The translations under genes were made by a program, and so were the position numbers. A stretch of 64,000 nt of DNA. It comes from Phallusia mammillata. Taxonomy: Eukaryota; Chordata; Ascidiacea; Phlebobranchia; Ascidiidae. The DNA lies in assembly GCA_003260075.1 (NCBI GenBank), contig QLIY01000004.1, positions 169,910 to 233,909 on the forward strand. Direction: 5' to 3'. Of this stretch, positions 39,157-51,600 are shown piece after piece. Positions within the stretch are counted from its first letter, which is position 1, and every line of letters begins with the position of its first letter. The notes beneath the pieces were generated by a model that saw only the letters and a list, made by a program, of their open reading frames with translations, was not told where the DNA came from and did not search any database.

Positions 39157-39619
39157 AACTGGTGCCAAAAAGTGTTATTTATTCCAACAAATGCTTGCAC
39201 AAATAAGCTCAAAAATATTGCTGCCTAAAAACTAAATTCCTCATTGCATTTTTGTTCCCTGTAACTAATTGTGCCAGCTGCATTCATTTATTTTTTCGCT
39301 ACTGTATGGTTCATTTGTAAAACAATGTTGGTGCAAAAAACTGATTTCCCTATTCGATCCACACTGTTCAATTTTTTATTTTAATTTATGCAATACTATA
39401 TTGTTTCATACTTCAAACTTTGGTGTAAAAATACTGACTACCTTTTTGTTCGTTGATGTTTAATGTGTTACCTTGTGTATTTTAATTAATGCAATTCTTC
39501 AATTGTTTTAAAAAAATATCCTGACTTTACCATTTTCAGGTATAAAGCTAATTTTTGGTGAACTTTATTACAATGAATTGAATTACATCTAACAAACAAT
39601 AAATTCCTTGCAAAAGAAC

Positions 39620-42600
39620 ATGTCAATTTCATCTGTGGTTGAAATATCACCTAACTATCAACTTCATGGAGTGGAATACCCAGATGAAAAAACTACATCT
39701 AATTCACTCATTAAAAAAGTTATACGGGTAAATGTTGTAAACATTTTTTGAAATGTGGTGCAGTAGGACACATTCCGTTTTTGTGGTTACTTTTGTTCAT
39801 GAAATAAAAATGTTTTTAGTGGTTTCCAACTATTGAACATGTTAATCATGCCATTCATTTGTTGGAGTCATCAACCATGACAAGGTACAATGTTCTGTAC
39901 AAACGAATGGGTAAGGTTGTTTTTTACAACTTTCTGCATTATGTAAATAATTCTAGGGATTGATTGATGTGATTTTTTTAAAACTGACACCATTTATGTT
40001 AAATATGAAAACAGGTTCCGAAAACTTTGGACTAGCATTACGTTTGACAAAAATAGCGTTACATTTGTTGCCTGTCAGAGAGCCAGATACTACTGACTCC
40101 ATTTATTTTCAGTTTGACACCAATTACTGTTGGTTAAGAAGTCCATAAACCAATACTAATAACCCAGTTTTATACTTACGATTGTAACGGGTTGACAAAA
40201 GACCAATAAATACTAAATCTCTGAAATATCGGCACCTACCTTTAACTCAGAGTATCTCTAACATACTACACAAATGAACCAGGAATAGACTCAGATAAAA
40301 AGTATTCTTCTCACATGCTTTTTATATGATTTTTTTGATAACTTTCGTCGTAGCTAAAGGCTTTGAACCTGAACTACTACATATATGTAATAAATAACAC
40401 TACAGTGTTGTTGCTAGTCACCATGGCTAATTATTAGTGGATACAAAATTTAAGTATACATGAGTTTTTAACATCAAATATTTGTTTCACAGGACGTGGT
40501 CGAGTGTCATTTAATATTGATGATGGAATACCTTATATCACAGAGAGAATTACAAAACTTGAATGTCAGCATGGAAGGGATCGAAACAAAAGTTATAATG
40601 AAAAGAGAAAAATGAAAAAGGCCCCTGCAAATAAAAAATATGTCAGAGTGCAACCTTCTTATAAGGCAGATTGTCCAGCCTACATTGATATATTTGAAGT
40701 TTCAAAATATCCACAATACAAGGTAAATTTAAATTTAAAATGTTTTTTTTGAATCAAATTTTAGAATATTATTGAGTAACAATGTACTTTATGCTACCCA
40801 GGCTATCAGTTTAAAGAAAAATCATAGAGATGCAGCAAGTCAGGCATTAAGAGTTGCTCTTGAATCTGACAATAAAGACATTGTCAAGGTTTCTGCCTGC
40901 AAGGTGGCATTTCCTCCACCTTATGCCCATCAAGGACATGTTTTAGGCCAGGTATTTTTTTGTATATGATTAAGGGTACCTAAAGGGTCAAGTAGTTTAA
41001 CAGAGAATCAGAAGGACATAAATCCTTAACTATCAAAACACCCAGTACAATTAAAACACTAGCAAACATGTGGGAAGCCAAAAGTATCTCACTAAAATAA
41101 ATCTAATTTGTTCTTACAAGTATTATATTATTTCATGTTGATTATTCAACATTGCAGAAAATAAAAAAGAACAAAAAGCGATATTTTAACAAATTGGTTA
41201 ATTATTTTTAAATGGTACTATTCTTGATCATCTATCCCCATTTACAGACTAATTTTGCAATTTAGCTATTGAATAAAAATGTTGTTGTTGTTTAAAGGTA
41301 AATGAACATGGAAATGGTCGCACATTGGATCCAAGAATTATTGCTAAGATTGACCAGCTTGTTGAAGCAGGGATGGTTTCGATGAAGGACATTCAAAAGC
41401 ACCTGAGAAAATTCGTCTATGAGGAAATTTTCAAAAATCAAGTTGCACCTTCTAAATCACACAAGCGCTTTTTTCCTACAAAAAAGGTTATCTGTGATTA
41501 TTACATTCAGTCCTGCATCAGACAGAACAAAGTAAATGCAGACGGAGAAAACCTGACTTTTCTTATAAAAGACTGGGACAGTTCAATGAAAACTGACAAT
41601 GTATTTCAACAATATGCATCAAATGCTTCAGATTTAAATGCTGAAGCTACCAAACGCAGCATTGTTTTAGGAGACAACAGAAAACCTTTGTGGCACAATA
41701 AAGAGATCCAGGACGAGAGTGAAGAAATTATTTCAGATTTAATTGAAGCATACATAAAGTATAGTCCACCCAAAGATGGAGAAACACTCCAGCGCCCTCC
41801 TTTATGTGCTACTAAACCCATGACAGAAAGAGTGTTTGAAATTTTGGACAAAATCAAAGAACTAGCCCATTGCACTGACATTGAAGAAGAGTTGTTGAAC
41901 ACTGAATCAAGTTTACAAATCATCCTTGACAGTTTGATAAGAGTTTCGAACCTCCACAAATCAAATGACTGCTCGCGAAAGCGTAAGTCCAGTGATGCAG
42001 ATTTGGACCATTCTGTCAAAAAACAAAGATCGACAATTAATGTTACAATTGTTTCTAGTCCAAATGCTGAAATGGACAATGAAGACTTTCTAGGAAACAT
42101 GGATTTTTCTCATTCACCAAATATAAATACTTTACTGTCAAGTACAGATTCCTTGCTACCATGTGTTGAGGTAATTACAGATGACCCAATTGAAGATGTT
42201 ATTCTCACAAATGGGCCTCACCAGCTAACTGCCAATGATCTTCACTTGTTTAAATCAATGTCAACAAAAAACTTTGATTGTTTGACAATGGGCAATATGG
42301 TCAACAGTTTTTTATGGCAGTTGGCTCTAAACAGCAGTGAGGTTATGTATGCCGAAAATGCCGTCTTGCAAAATATAAACAATGGTTCTGTTGCTAAAGA
42401 ACTGTGGGATAACATGTCACTAGAAGGAAAGAAGTATTTGTTTCTGCCGTGGAACCATTATCAAAATGATTGGGCTTTACTGATAGTGGACATTGTTAAA
42501 CAAACATTATTGTGCATTGATCCACTGTGTCACATAGCAACCAAAACGACACTTTTGCAAAAAGCGTTTTCCTTCCTTCAAAAAATTCTGTTTCTTAAAT

Positions 42601-42974
42601 TACATTTTAATCTGAAATCTACTGATTCGTCAAGCGAGTTTGACCAAATCGTTCCTTGGAACGTTGATACTAGTGCAGTCTTTATCTGTATTGTTGCCAA
42701 ATCTTTAACTTTTGACGAGTCGCTAAGTTCTTTGCCAACGTCTACCGAGAAATGCCGTGAGGAAATTTTGAAGATCGTTGTGGGACACTGCCTTGATGAG
42801 TTACCGAACAAAGGCATGTGCAAAGTGTGCAAGGAATGTAATCAAAGTGGTGCGGGATGGATACAATGTGCTAGGTGTGCGCAGTGGTTTCACGTTATAT
42901 GCGTAGGCTTGACATTTGATCAAGCTGAAAACGGTATTTATTTCATTTGTCCCCCGTTCGATTCGCCAACGTAA
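39620..42974 (+). CDS. CARF/ALS2CR8-like protein with degenerate Ulp1-like and PHD-like domains
   Basis: Exons 39620-39727, 39820-39910, 40015-40041 (27-bp microexon, least certain), 40493-40722, 40802-40951, 41298-42974; 760 residues, frame kept throughout. Residues about 37-300 resemble the ALS2CR8/CARF DNA-binding region (WFPTIEHVNHAI, TRYNVLYKRM, IPYITERITKLECQHGRDRN, HLRKFVYEEIF). A charged linker with a basic patch (SRKRKSS, KKQR) follows, likely nuclear localisation. Residues about 510-690 resemble the Ulp1/C48 cysteine peptidase fold (FLPWNHYQNDWALLIVDI, CIDPL, DTSAVFIC), but the His and Cys positions read D593 and S661, so it is probably inactive. The end (710-753) is a PHD-like finger, C-x2-C-x9-C-x2-C-x4-H-x2-C-x14-C, whose last Cys is Phe. 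Such combinations occur in transposase-derived genes. Possible poly(A) signal at 42983. The 3' exon is firm; function is unknown. Confidence 0.82.
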
Positions 42975-43421
42975 CGCATTTCAATAAAAACGATCGTCAT
43001 ATTTTACTATCGAATTGTGCCACATTTTAGTGTATTTTCCAGACTAAATGCAGCAAAAAATGTTAGAAACGAGCCTATGTCGAATACTGTGTGCGTTTTC
43101 ATATGATTTCTATGATGAATGTTTTGATGCTTATTTGTTCTGACTAGTGACTACTTATTGAGTGTACGTGTCATGTTGTTACTCATCTTAAATTTGGACT
43201 ATCGTTAACTATGCTACAACATTTACTTGTAATGCAGAAGTAAAAAAAAAACAAATTAATATAAAATCCCAATTAAGTGAAGACCAGTTATAAGTGTGTA
43301 CACATATTTCACTTTCATGCACAAGCTTGCTGTTGTTAGGTTAGCGTTTGTCACATTTTGATGCAATGTTACTTAACTAGGAGATGCAGCTAACATTTTC
43401 ACCAGGTCAATTTATTTTTAG

Positions 43422-43913
43422 GTGATGAATCATAACAGGGATAATATACTTAGATCCTGTCGTTCTGTTACTGTGTCTTTTGTAAAGTTTACCAACCGAA
43501 CAACAACAAAAGTAAGACTTGAATGGGTGGATTACCAAGGCAAGAGGGTGTGCTACTGCAAGGAACTCAAACCCAATGACCATTTTTCAGTGAAAACTTT
43601 TGTTGGACATCCCTGGGTTGCCTGCGAAAGTAAATACAAACACCCACTTTGCTTTAACACTGAAAGAGAAGGGATTTATTTTCCAGTGGCCTCAGATTTT
43701 TCAGGCAATGTGCCAACACAAGCAACAGTGGACATTTTCTCACCATATAAACAATTGACTACACTTTGTCTTCAATCGATATATCAAAATATAAAACAAA
43801 AGGATTGTGTAAATCAGCTAAACATTAGCAGACATTTTGTGAAACAGCTTGAAAGCATGTTTGATGATCAAGAAAACCGAACTACCCCTATTGTAATGTA
43901 CCGTGTCACCTGA
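43422..43913 (+). CDS. VHL: von Hippel-Lindau protein
   Basis: Substrate-recognition subunit of the CUL2-Elongin B/C ubiquitin ligase that binds hydroxyprolyl HIF-alpha. Intronless here, 163 residues, lacking the acidic N-terminal extension of human pVHL30, as expected outside vertebrates. The beta domain keeps human W88 (RLEWVDYQG), Y98 (VCYC), H115 and W117 (VGHPW), with Thr at S111: the hydroxyproline pocket. The alpha domain starts with the Elongin C box L-x3-C-L (LTTLCLQSIY), aligned with L158 and C162. Human-like elements continue to a conserved helical end. The ATG follows a possible acceptor (TTTTAG), so a 5' non-coding exon is possible. It lies 448 bp after the CARF-like gene on the same strand. 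Poly(A) signal at 44217. Confidence 0.93.
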   Translation: MMNHNRDNILRSCRSVTVSFVKFTNRTTTKVRLEWVDYQGKRVCYCKELKPNDHFSVKTFVGHPWVACESKYKHPLCFNTEREGIYFPVASDFSGNVPTQATVDIFSPYKQLTTLCLQSIYQNIKQKDCVNQLNISRHFVKQLESMFDDQENRTTPIVMYRVT

Positions 43914-44216
43914 CATAGAATTTTTCATTGTAATAGCACATTATTGTACACACCAGCAGCACAGCAAAAGTTGTTGAAATGCCCATTTCTGGGTGTTTAC
44001 TGTTTACCATGCTTTGCAGGGAAAATAATGGATTCTGAAAAATAATGCCAAGTTGTAGAACCTGTTGTGCAACTTTTGCACTGTGCAGTCAGCAAAAAAG
44101 GAACTATTGCTTATGCTTTCCAAGTTTTGTGCCTAAAGGCACAGGTGTGTGTTTACCATTTTATCAATGTTTCAATTTGCTACTATTCTTTTTTGCCATA
44201 TAAACGTTTATTTATG

Positions 44217-44222
44217 AATAAA
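44217..44222 (+). terminator. Poly(A) signal of VHL
   Basis: AATAAA about 300 bp after the VHL stop; further copies lie near 44414-44422. Confidence 0.5.
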
Positions 44223-44429
44223 GTATCTACAAAATGTGTAAATATATATCAATGCTTTTCATAGAATCTCCCTTTCTCCAAATTGTAGGTATTATGTTCT
44301 TTCTTTTATGTAACTGAGTAAGTCGTAATGACTCTAAAACAGTGATTGTGGAATATGTTGCGCAAGGTAAACAGTTTAAAAGCAATTGACAATGCTCGTT
44401 GATCTGGTGCCAAAAAGTAGAATAAATAA

Positions 44430-47400
44430 AGCACATAGTTAAGCAAGGTGTTAGTGGTGTTATGGTCTCACAGAACGCAGTCTAGTTGCGCCATGGCACA
44501 CAGCTATCACAAGTGAGCGAATCCAACAAACAAAAAACTACGCAGCACTGGGTCTACCTATTAAAAAACGGTATTGAGTCCACAGTCATTACGTACTAAT
44601 TGTCATTCCAAGGTTTCGCGCCAGTTTCTTGGACAAGCACTTAAAAGATTTGTTATTATGACGTCTTTCGCGCCGTTTGGTCACATGGTTTCGTGATTCT
44701 GTCGTTCTGTGTTTTGTTGCGTCGCAAAGCGCCAGAGGGAATTAAAACGAACGAGAGTCGGAAAAATAGCAACGTCGGCCAAATTTGATTAAGCCACATG
44801 TGGTTGCGCTAGATTTACCTTTTTATAGATTTGTAGTAAACACGGGCGACCACATGTAAATGCTCGTTAGGTGGGTTTGTAAAAAATGAAAGTGGTTAAA
44901 ATTTTACATTCAAATTTTCTGTTTAGGCAAATTATGCGCCTTCATTTATGTTTTTTCTGTGTTTATAAGCACTCGAGTGAGTTGCATTTGTCTAATGTTG
45001 TCTTGGGTGGAAATTGATCCAAGATACGTTGTGTCAATATTTAGCATTGTATTGACTATCAGGTGTGGATTTGTGGATTGATTTGGTACAAAGTGCAATA
45101 TTATAGAATGCTAATATCAGACAATGTAATATCATTTTTTAGTATTTGTATGCCCAAGGGATTGTGACAGGAAAATGATGTCTGTAACTATAATGTCATA
45201 CACATAATGTGTTTTGGTTACACTTTTGTTTGTTGCATGTGCTACTATTTAGATACTTGTTTATTTTGTGTTGGTTTTGTTTGTAGTCACTACCTAACTT
45301 TTTTAGTTCTCCGGGTTGTACTTTTTAACTCAATGCATACTAGGGCGGTAGGGCCACAATGATGGTCTGTTTTGCAATTACATTTACTTACAACATTTCA
45401 TGTATATATTGTTTTGATTTCTGTAAACAGTGCTTAGTAAATACAAGTGTCTGGATATATCATAAGTATGATAATTAAATAAGATAAACAATTTTAGTTT
45501 ATTGAATAGTATGAATACACTTTTCACTTTCTTTATCTAATTGAATAAGTTGTGATTGTTTAAATAAAATTTTATTTGTTTGAATGATGTTTTGTTTTCA
45601 TACTCTGTAATTACCTGGTTCTACATGGCCAGATTTTGATGCCATGCTGTCAAAATAAATTATTCAATATTGCAATTCAGTTAAAATAGATCAAATTCAA
45701 AGCAGATGCAAATTAAGGTAAATGTCAATTGGAAAAAAATCGTGTAATAACTGCAGTGGAATTATCTTCTAAATATACAACTAATTGTTCATACCTGTTG
45801 GTGTATTTTTAATGAAATGTGTGCATTCTGTTCCAATTTTCCCAGCATTTTATTCATTACAATGTTACATTTCAAGTGTATACATGGGAAGTGACCATAA
45901 CAAATCTTAAGAGCTATAGATTTTTATACTTTTACATAGAATGGGTCTGAATATTATCAAACCTGAGTGATTTGGTTCGTTCTGTTCTAAGGGTGCTAAG
46001 TAGTTCAATTAAATGTAGGTGTTTATGTGTTTGACTTTTTGCCAAGACAATCCTGCTTGAAGAACTGCTACAGTTATTTAGAAATTCACTACAACTAAAG
46101 AGCAGATATTAATGCCTGCCTATAACAACCTCATCTGCATTATACATATATTGGTAAGAACCTTTAAATCCACTATTTGCAAAAGTATAGTTTTTTTTAA
46201 TTACACTATTTTGTTTCACTGTGCTCGTAAAGTCATTTTGAAATATGTGTTTTTTGTTCAACTTAGGTGTGTCAATGCTTAAAATTACAACAAAATGTCG
46301 AAAGCAAATTAATCATACTGAAACAAATCCTGCTCATTATTAACAAAAATTGCCACTATATTTTCCAAACTGATATGTAAGATAATCAAGTAGATAGTGC
46401 ACCCTTTTTGAGGGTTGGAGTCCGGTCTAGGCCACTAGTGTTTTCTTTAGTAAGAAACCTATGTGGTGTTGGAATGCCAAGAGAGGACAAAAATAAAATA
46501 AACAAAGCTACATTAAAAATATATTACTAATTTTATGTTTAAAAAAGTTTAAAATTTGGATTTATGGTCCCAAATGCATAATTGGTAAAAAAAACAAGTA
46601 ATCTTCTATTTCAAAATTTGTAACATTTAAATTGTTGACTGTTTATGTGAAAAAATTCAGAAACATATTGTCGCTAGATGGCGCTTGTGATTCAGTACCG
46701 CATTTGGACTTGACAAAACAGCGTTAGACATTTCCGGTGTACACTGGCGTAGCTGGCAATTCCCCAAACCAATGTTACGAAACGTAGCACTTGCCTCTTT
46801 TGTTTCATAAAAAAATAATAATGTTCACGAAAATAGGAATTAAATCTAATCAATCTGTTGATACGAGCAAACAATATTATCTGAGGTTCAAGTCTTTGAA
46901 AGACGTTGGTCGAGAATGTTCAAGTGTACGTAACTTATGTACAGTTGAAAGTACACATTTCTTCTAGGTAACTCTATTTCAAATCGTTTAATGTGGACAG
47001 CAGACTTGTAGAACTGCGTGGATTTGACTTTTTTTACCGTGTCATGCAGACATCCTAAATTGCAAACTTTTTATCATCTCCTGCTGTAACGAGTGCAACA
47101 TAGGGAATTTTACGATCTCAGCTATATAGTGTTTGCACACATTGACAGGTTTATGAGACAAAGTGAAAAATCCACAGTCCCTAACACGTTGCACCACAGA
47201 GAAAAATAGGCGTCGGTAAAATCCGACTCGAGGAACAGGAAAAATATTGTATGTCATATCAGGGAAGTTTCGGACAATATTCGAAAATTTTAAACCTAGT
47301 GTGGTTGTCACATAGCTCATGTTAAATTAAAATGTGTTAGCTCCCCGTTTTCCCTCGTATGCAGTTTGCCTTGACAACTCGTTTATATCATAGGATTATA

Positions 47401-48608
47401 GCTGTATACGATTTGCCAATCCGCAAGTTTTATTGTGGCGCCAAGAAAACTTTGTTTCGCCTTCGACAGCTTGCGCCCATTTCGCCTTTGTTTGTTAAAT
47501 ATTTGTGCCCGTGGTAGGCAAATCCAAGCAGGTGAAACAACATATAAGACTTGGGCAAAACAATGTCTATATTTCATTTTATTTGCGGGGACAATACAGT
47601 TAGGTGATATTTTTAAACTGGTGCAACAACATGTTGTTTCCTAAAATTTCAGCGCACACAGTTCCGATACACGCGTTGCTTTTGTGCACAATAAGTGTCA
47701 GGAACCGATGTGAATTTATCAGCACCTCTCAGGTACATCGTTCGAGTTTCAACTGCCACGATAAACCACGCAGTTTTATGGCCACCAATAATCCTATGAC
47801 GACTCCAACTTAACAGCTTTTAAAGCCTCACTTTTCCCAAACATGGCCCCAGCAACGCCCAAATCGAGTGGCTGCTGTTGACTCGCGACTTTCCTCTTAT
47901 GGCAGAGGTACGACGGCTCCGTAAATACGGACGAAAACTTTTCCAAGAGCCGAGGAGTCGCTCAATTTACGACCTCAGACCTTTCCTCACGCGAAAAAAC
48001 TTTGGCCATTCGGCGTGACACAACACTGAACAAACATGATGCTTTGCTAGCGGGTACCCGAAAATTGCATTTTTCTCCACGTCTTAAGAATTTTCTGCCG
48101 GTCGCACACGCGAACCAGAAGATCCACTTGCGCTCTCTGTACTCTTCATTATTCAAACTCGAACACTGATAGTGCAAATAGCCACCAGCCGACCACACGT
48201 GAAAAAATGGACTGTTCTGTGGATTGGGCAAACAGGTTGAACGAAATTGCAATAGACAGAGAATTGAGATTTCCGTGTGATGAAGTGACCTACAGACGTG
48301 TACTTTTTTTCGGCGCCAATGATTTACGACAGAGTTAAGGTGGTTGGTTATTTGGGAAGTTCATTCTGTAGACGTTGTTTTGCGGCGAAACTGCTCTATC
48401 GAAAAGTTGAAACGAGGCCACGCGGCCTTTCTTGACAGATTAGTAAAGCTTTGGGGAAATAGACGTTTTTTTTTTTTTGTAAAACGAATTTCAGATACCA
48501 CTTTAACAGAGAGTATTTTAGTGCTATATGAGAGGGTTTATTTATTGTTTTGTAAGATAAGACTTCACAAATTATTCATTTATTTTTATTAAGGCGTAAA
48601 GTAGGTGT
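44430..48608. other. Gene-poor intergenic region
   Basis: No exon set can be supported on either strand. Long T/A-rich stretches (45-46.7 kb) are followed by a less AT-rich part (47.4-48.3 kb) just upstream of the next gene, likely holding its promoter and proximal control elements. No tRNA, rRNA or simple array seen. Confidence 0.4.
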
Positions 48609-48670
48609 GAAAAGTAATAGTCATATTTAGTTTTCGATTTTGCATTAAGTTGTACGCCGTCTGCTACAGA

Positions 48671-51600
48671 ATGAACATGAGGGTCTTGCACTCCGTAACG
48701 CCCATTAAAGTAGAGCCGCTTGACGTCATTGGGCTCCAGGACGCCAGTTTTGAGTCCAAAGCGGACAGTAGTTATTTCAGTCTTGATGATTGGCCACGTG
48801 AAGCCGTCCAATCTACGCCTGGCCAAAGATCAGAATCGAGCATGAATTGTGCAGAAACAGATAGCCGAAGAAACAGCATCTCGTCCACACCCATACGAAA
48901 AAGTTTGTTTCCATGCACCGGTCAAACCTACGATGTCCCTGATGGCACCGTTTCACGTAAGAGCAAAAATTTCCGCACCAGAAATGGACTTTTGTGTCAC
49001 ATTTGCAGATGTTTAAAACTAAGCTTCTTCACGATGAAGCAGAAATGCCTAAATCCAAAGTTCTATACTTCGTTTTTGCATTAACCAGATGGTTTTTGAA
49101 CTAACTCGTGCCGTATACGAATATTTTACTTTAATTTAGGGTTTAATTGAATTAAATAGTGCAGTTTAGGCGTTTCCACTTGAAACTCGCATCTCGCACA
49201 ACGAGTCTTTGTAGTTTGTTTCTCTAGCGCCACCGTTTGAAACGCTGATTTCGATTCCCAGTGTTTTCACTAAGCACTTGACTTTCGACAGACCAAACAC
49301 TAAACCCACACAACAAAGCGTTTGTTGATTCTAGCATTCCTCATCGAAATTGTAGCCATTGGGCAGAAGTTATTTTGTGGTCAGAACCTCGGGTGGGAAA
49401 ACGTGCCGCTGTTGAGCTGAATCCGTTGTCTCGTTCATGGATTTGTCCCGTTTTGGTGCTTTTATTGCTTGGACTAATTTAGGCTCTAACAACGTTTCGA
49501 GGTCCTATTTCCATACTTTCGCTGTGAATACACACGGAAACAAATGATGATCCTCTGTTTTGTGTTTACAATGCACGTTTTTTAAAACATTCCAAATGGA
49601 AAGTAAATGTTGTGGTATACTTCAAAAGTATTGTATTTCTTAAAATGAGTTTTAATATCTGTGTACCAAGTGTTTCAGTTACGATGTTAGTCCTTGCACC
49701 ACGATTTGGCAAATACCATATTTTGCGATAATTTTCCCTTAACCTTGTGACAAATATCCTCGTAAACCTTGTTTGCCCATGCGTCAGCCTTTGGCGCGTT
49801 AATGCCGCTTCGTTTAATTGCCAGAAACTCTTTGCCGAAAAAAGTCGCACGTTTTTCGTTGCTATGTTTATTTCACTGTTTCACCTTGAGTTCCATTTTC
49901 CTTTTATGACAGTTTCGGGCAAACAGAGCGTTCAAACCTACTACTATCCACACCACAGTGTATTACTCTTCTATGAGAAACGCACACACGTAATAGACTA
50001 CAAAAGAAAGTTTTCATGCGTCCAAAATACCTGTTTTAAGATTGATACCGAAGCACTTTTATTTTTGAATTGTGCCTTTACAGATTTGTTTCCTTTGGTC
50101 AGTTTGCTGCTAATCCTTTATATAAAGATGATAAATATGGTTTACTTTACTATATTGACGGTATTATTTGCAGGTCGTAACCTGAACGACATGATGCAGA
50201 ATGACAACCAGCAACGAGCGCAATCACAGGGAGAGAATGGCGATCCTCAAGAATTTTTCAACATTTGGCCTACTTTATCACAAGTATCACAGTGAGTACT
50301 AAAAGCAACGTTTTTAACCTCTGACAGCTCAAACATACGTTTTGGAAAAAAAGTAACTTCTTTGACTTCAAAAATACATATCATAAACTTTTTAATACCG
50401 ACTTCAAAAATGCCATCTGATTTAGTAGTAGGATTGTGGCAAGCAACTTGTTTTTTATCCTTTGTAGTGTGGTGTAGAATTTGAAAGGTCATGGCCAAAC
50501 AGTAGTAAAAAGTATTGAAGCCTTTATATATTAGCTGTGTCAACGTCATCGCCTGTTGCGTATGAATTGCGTCAGACAAGTATTTTGCTGGGTGGTGACG
50601 TGCCTGCTTGTTGTATAGGGTCTGTGCTACAGGCTTAGCTAAAACATTTTGTCAGTTATTGTAATATATACTCATGTGGATTAGTTTTTGTGTGGATTGT
50701 TTGCTAAGACATTCATGTAACTATATATGTGCAAAAAACTGAAGGTAATTAAGTGTTTTTTTCTGAGTAACATCTTTTTTGAGGATATGGAACGATAGTT
50801 ATTGTTCAGCTGATATAGATGCAATTTGTAACTAAAACTCCGTGCGGAGAAATGCATTTGTTTCTTGGTTTTGCAGCCCGACTAGAACTACCTCGTGGAT
50901 GTCATAGTTAAACCAACAAAGTTTATCCGGATCTAAGAATTACAGCCATCCAAATAAGTGTTTGAAAAAGAAACTTTTGATTACATGTTTCTTTCCCATT
51001 GCTCAAGACCCTTTGTTGAAAAACTTTTTTCTTGAATGTTTTGATCTAAATAACGTTCAGTCGTGTTTGACTTTCCAGTTCATACTTTGAATGCTTTCCA
51101 ATGCATTTACCCCTAGGTATCTATATTTGTGATGGTTACGTAACTGGGCGTTGACATCGACACCCGGCTATACCCATATCCGTGTTGGGATGATCTCATT
51201 ATTTATCGACGTCCAAATAATAAAAAAACGTTTAGTGTGTATAAAGAGAGAAAGCTTTTGCCGGTGGTTATGTAGAGTCGCTTTTGATGCGTGTTTGGTG
51301 CTATTACATCCTGGTCGCCTCTTGCTGAGTGCTTTGAAGTGTGCGGGCCTTCAAACGTCGACAAGTCGTTGAGGCGACGTGCCGCACCCTTCTGTTTATT
51401 AATTGCACACGAATATTGTTTTTGGACAGAAAAACTCTACCACTATATACAGTAAACCTCGTTTGAACAGAAATCGTTTAATTCAGGTCTTCACATAATT
51501 CGGACAAAACTCGGGGCACAAATGATTTGTAATGTGGTTGAACTAATCGACATCGGTTAATCTGTATCTTCGCATAATCTGGATAATTGTTTTGGTCCAA

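Noticed and set aside
40042..40148. Continuation of CARF-like microexon 3 to the TAA at 40146-40148
   Set aside because: Reading on gives a truncated protein without the rest of the DNA-binding region; splicing at GTTTGA (40042) restores frame with the next exon.
41606..42100. 164-residue minus-strand ORF
   Set aside because: Lies wholly opposite the CARF-like coding exon; a shadow frame with no family resemblance.
47435..48592. Possible coding exons upstream of 48671
   Set aside because: Several ORFs of 65-96 residues on both strands, but none has consistent splice phases with 48671 or a recognisable domain.
49747..50173. 182-residue plus-strand ORF read as one exon
   Set aside because: Only its end (50174-50291) fits splice sites and neighbouring exon phases; the upstream part is hydrophobic read-through of an intron.
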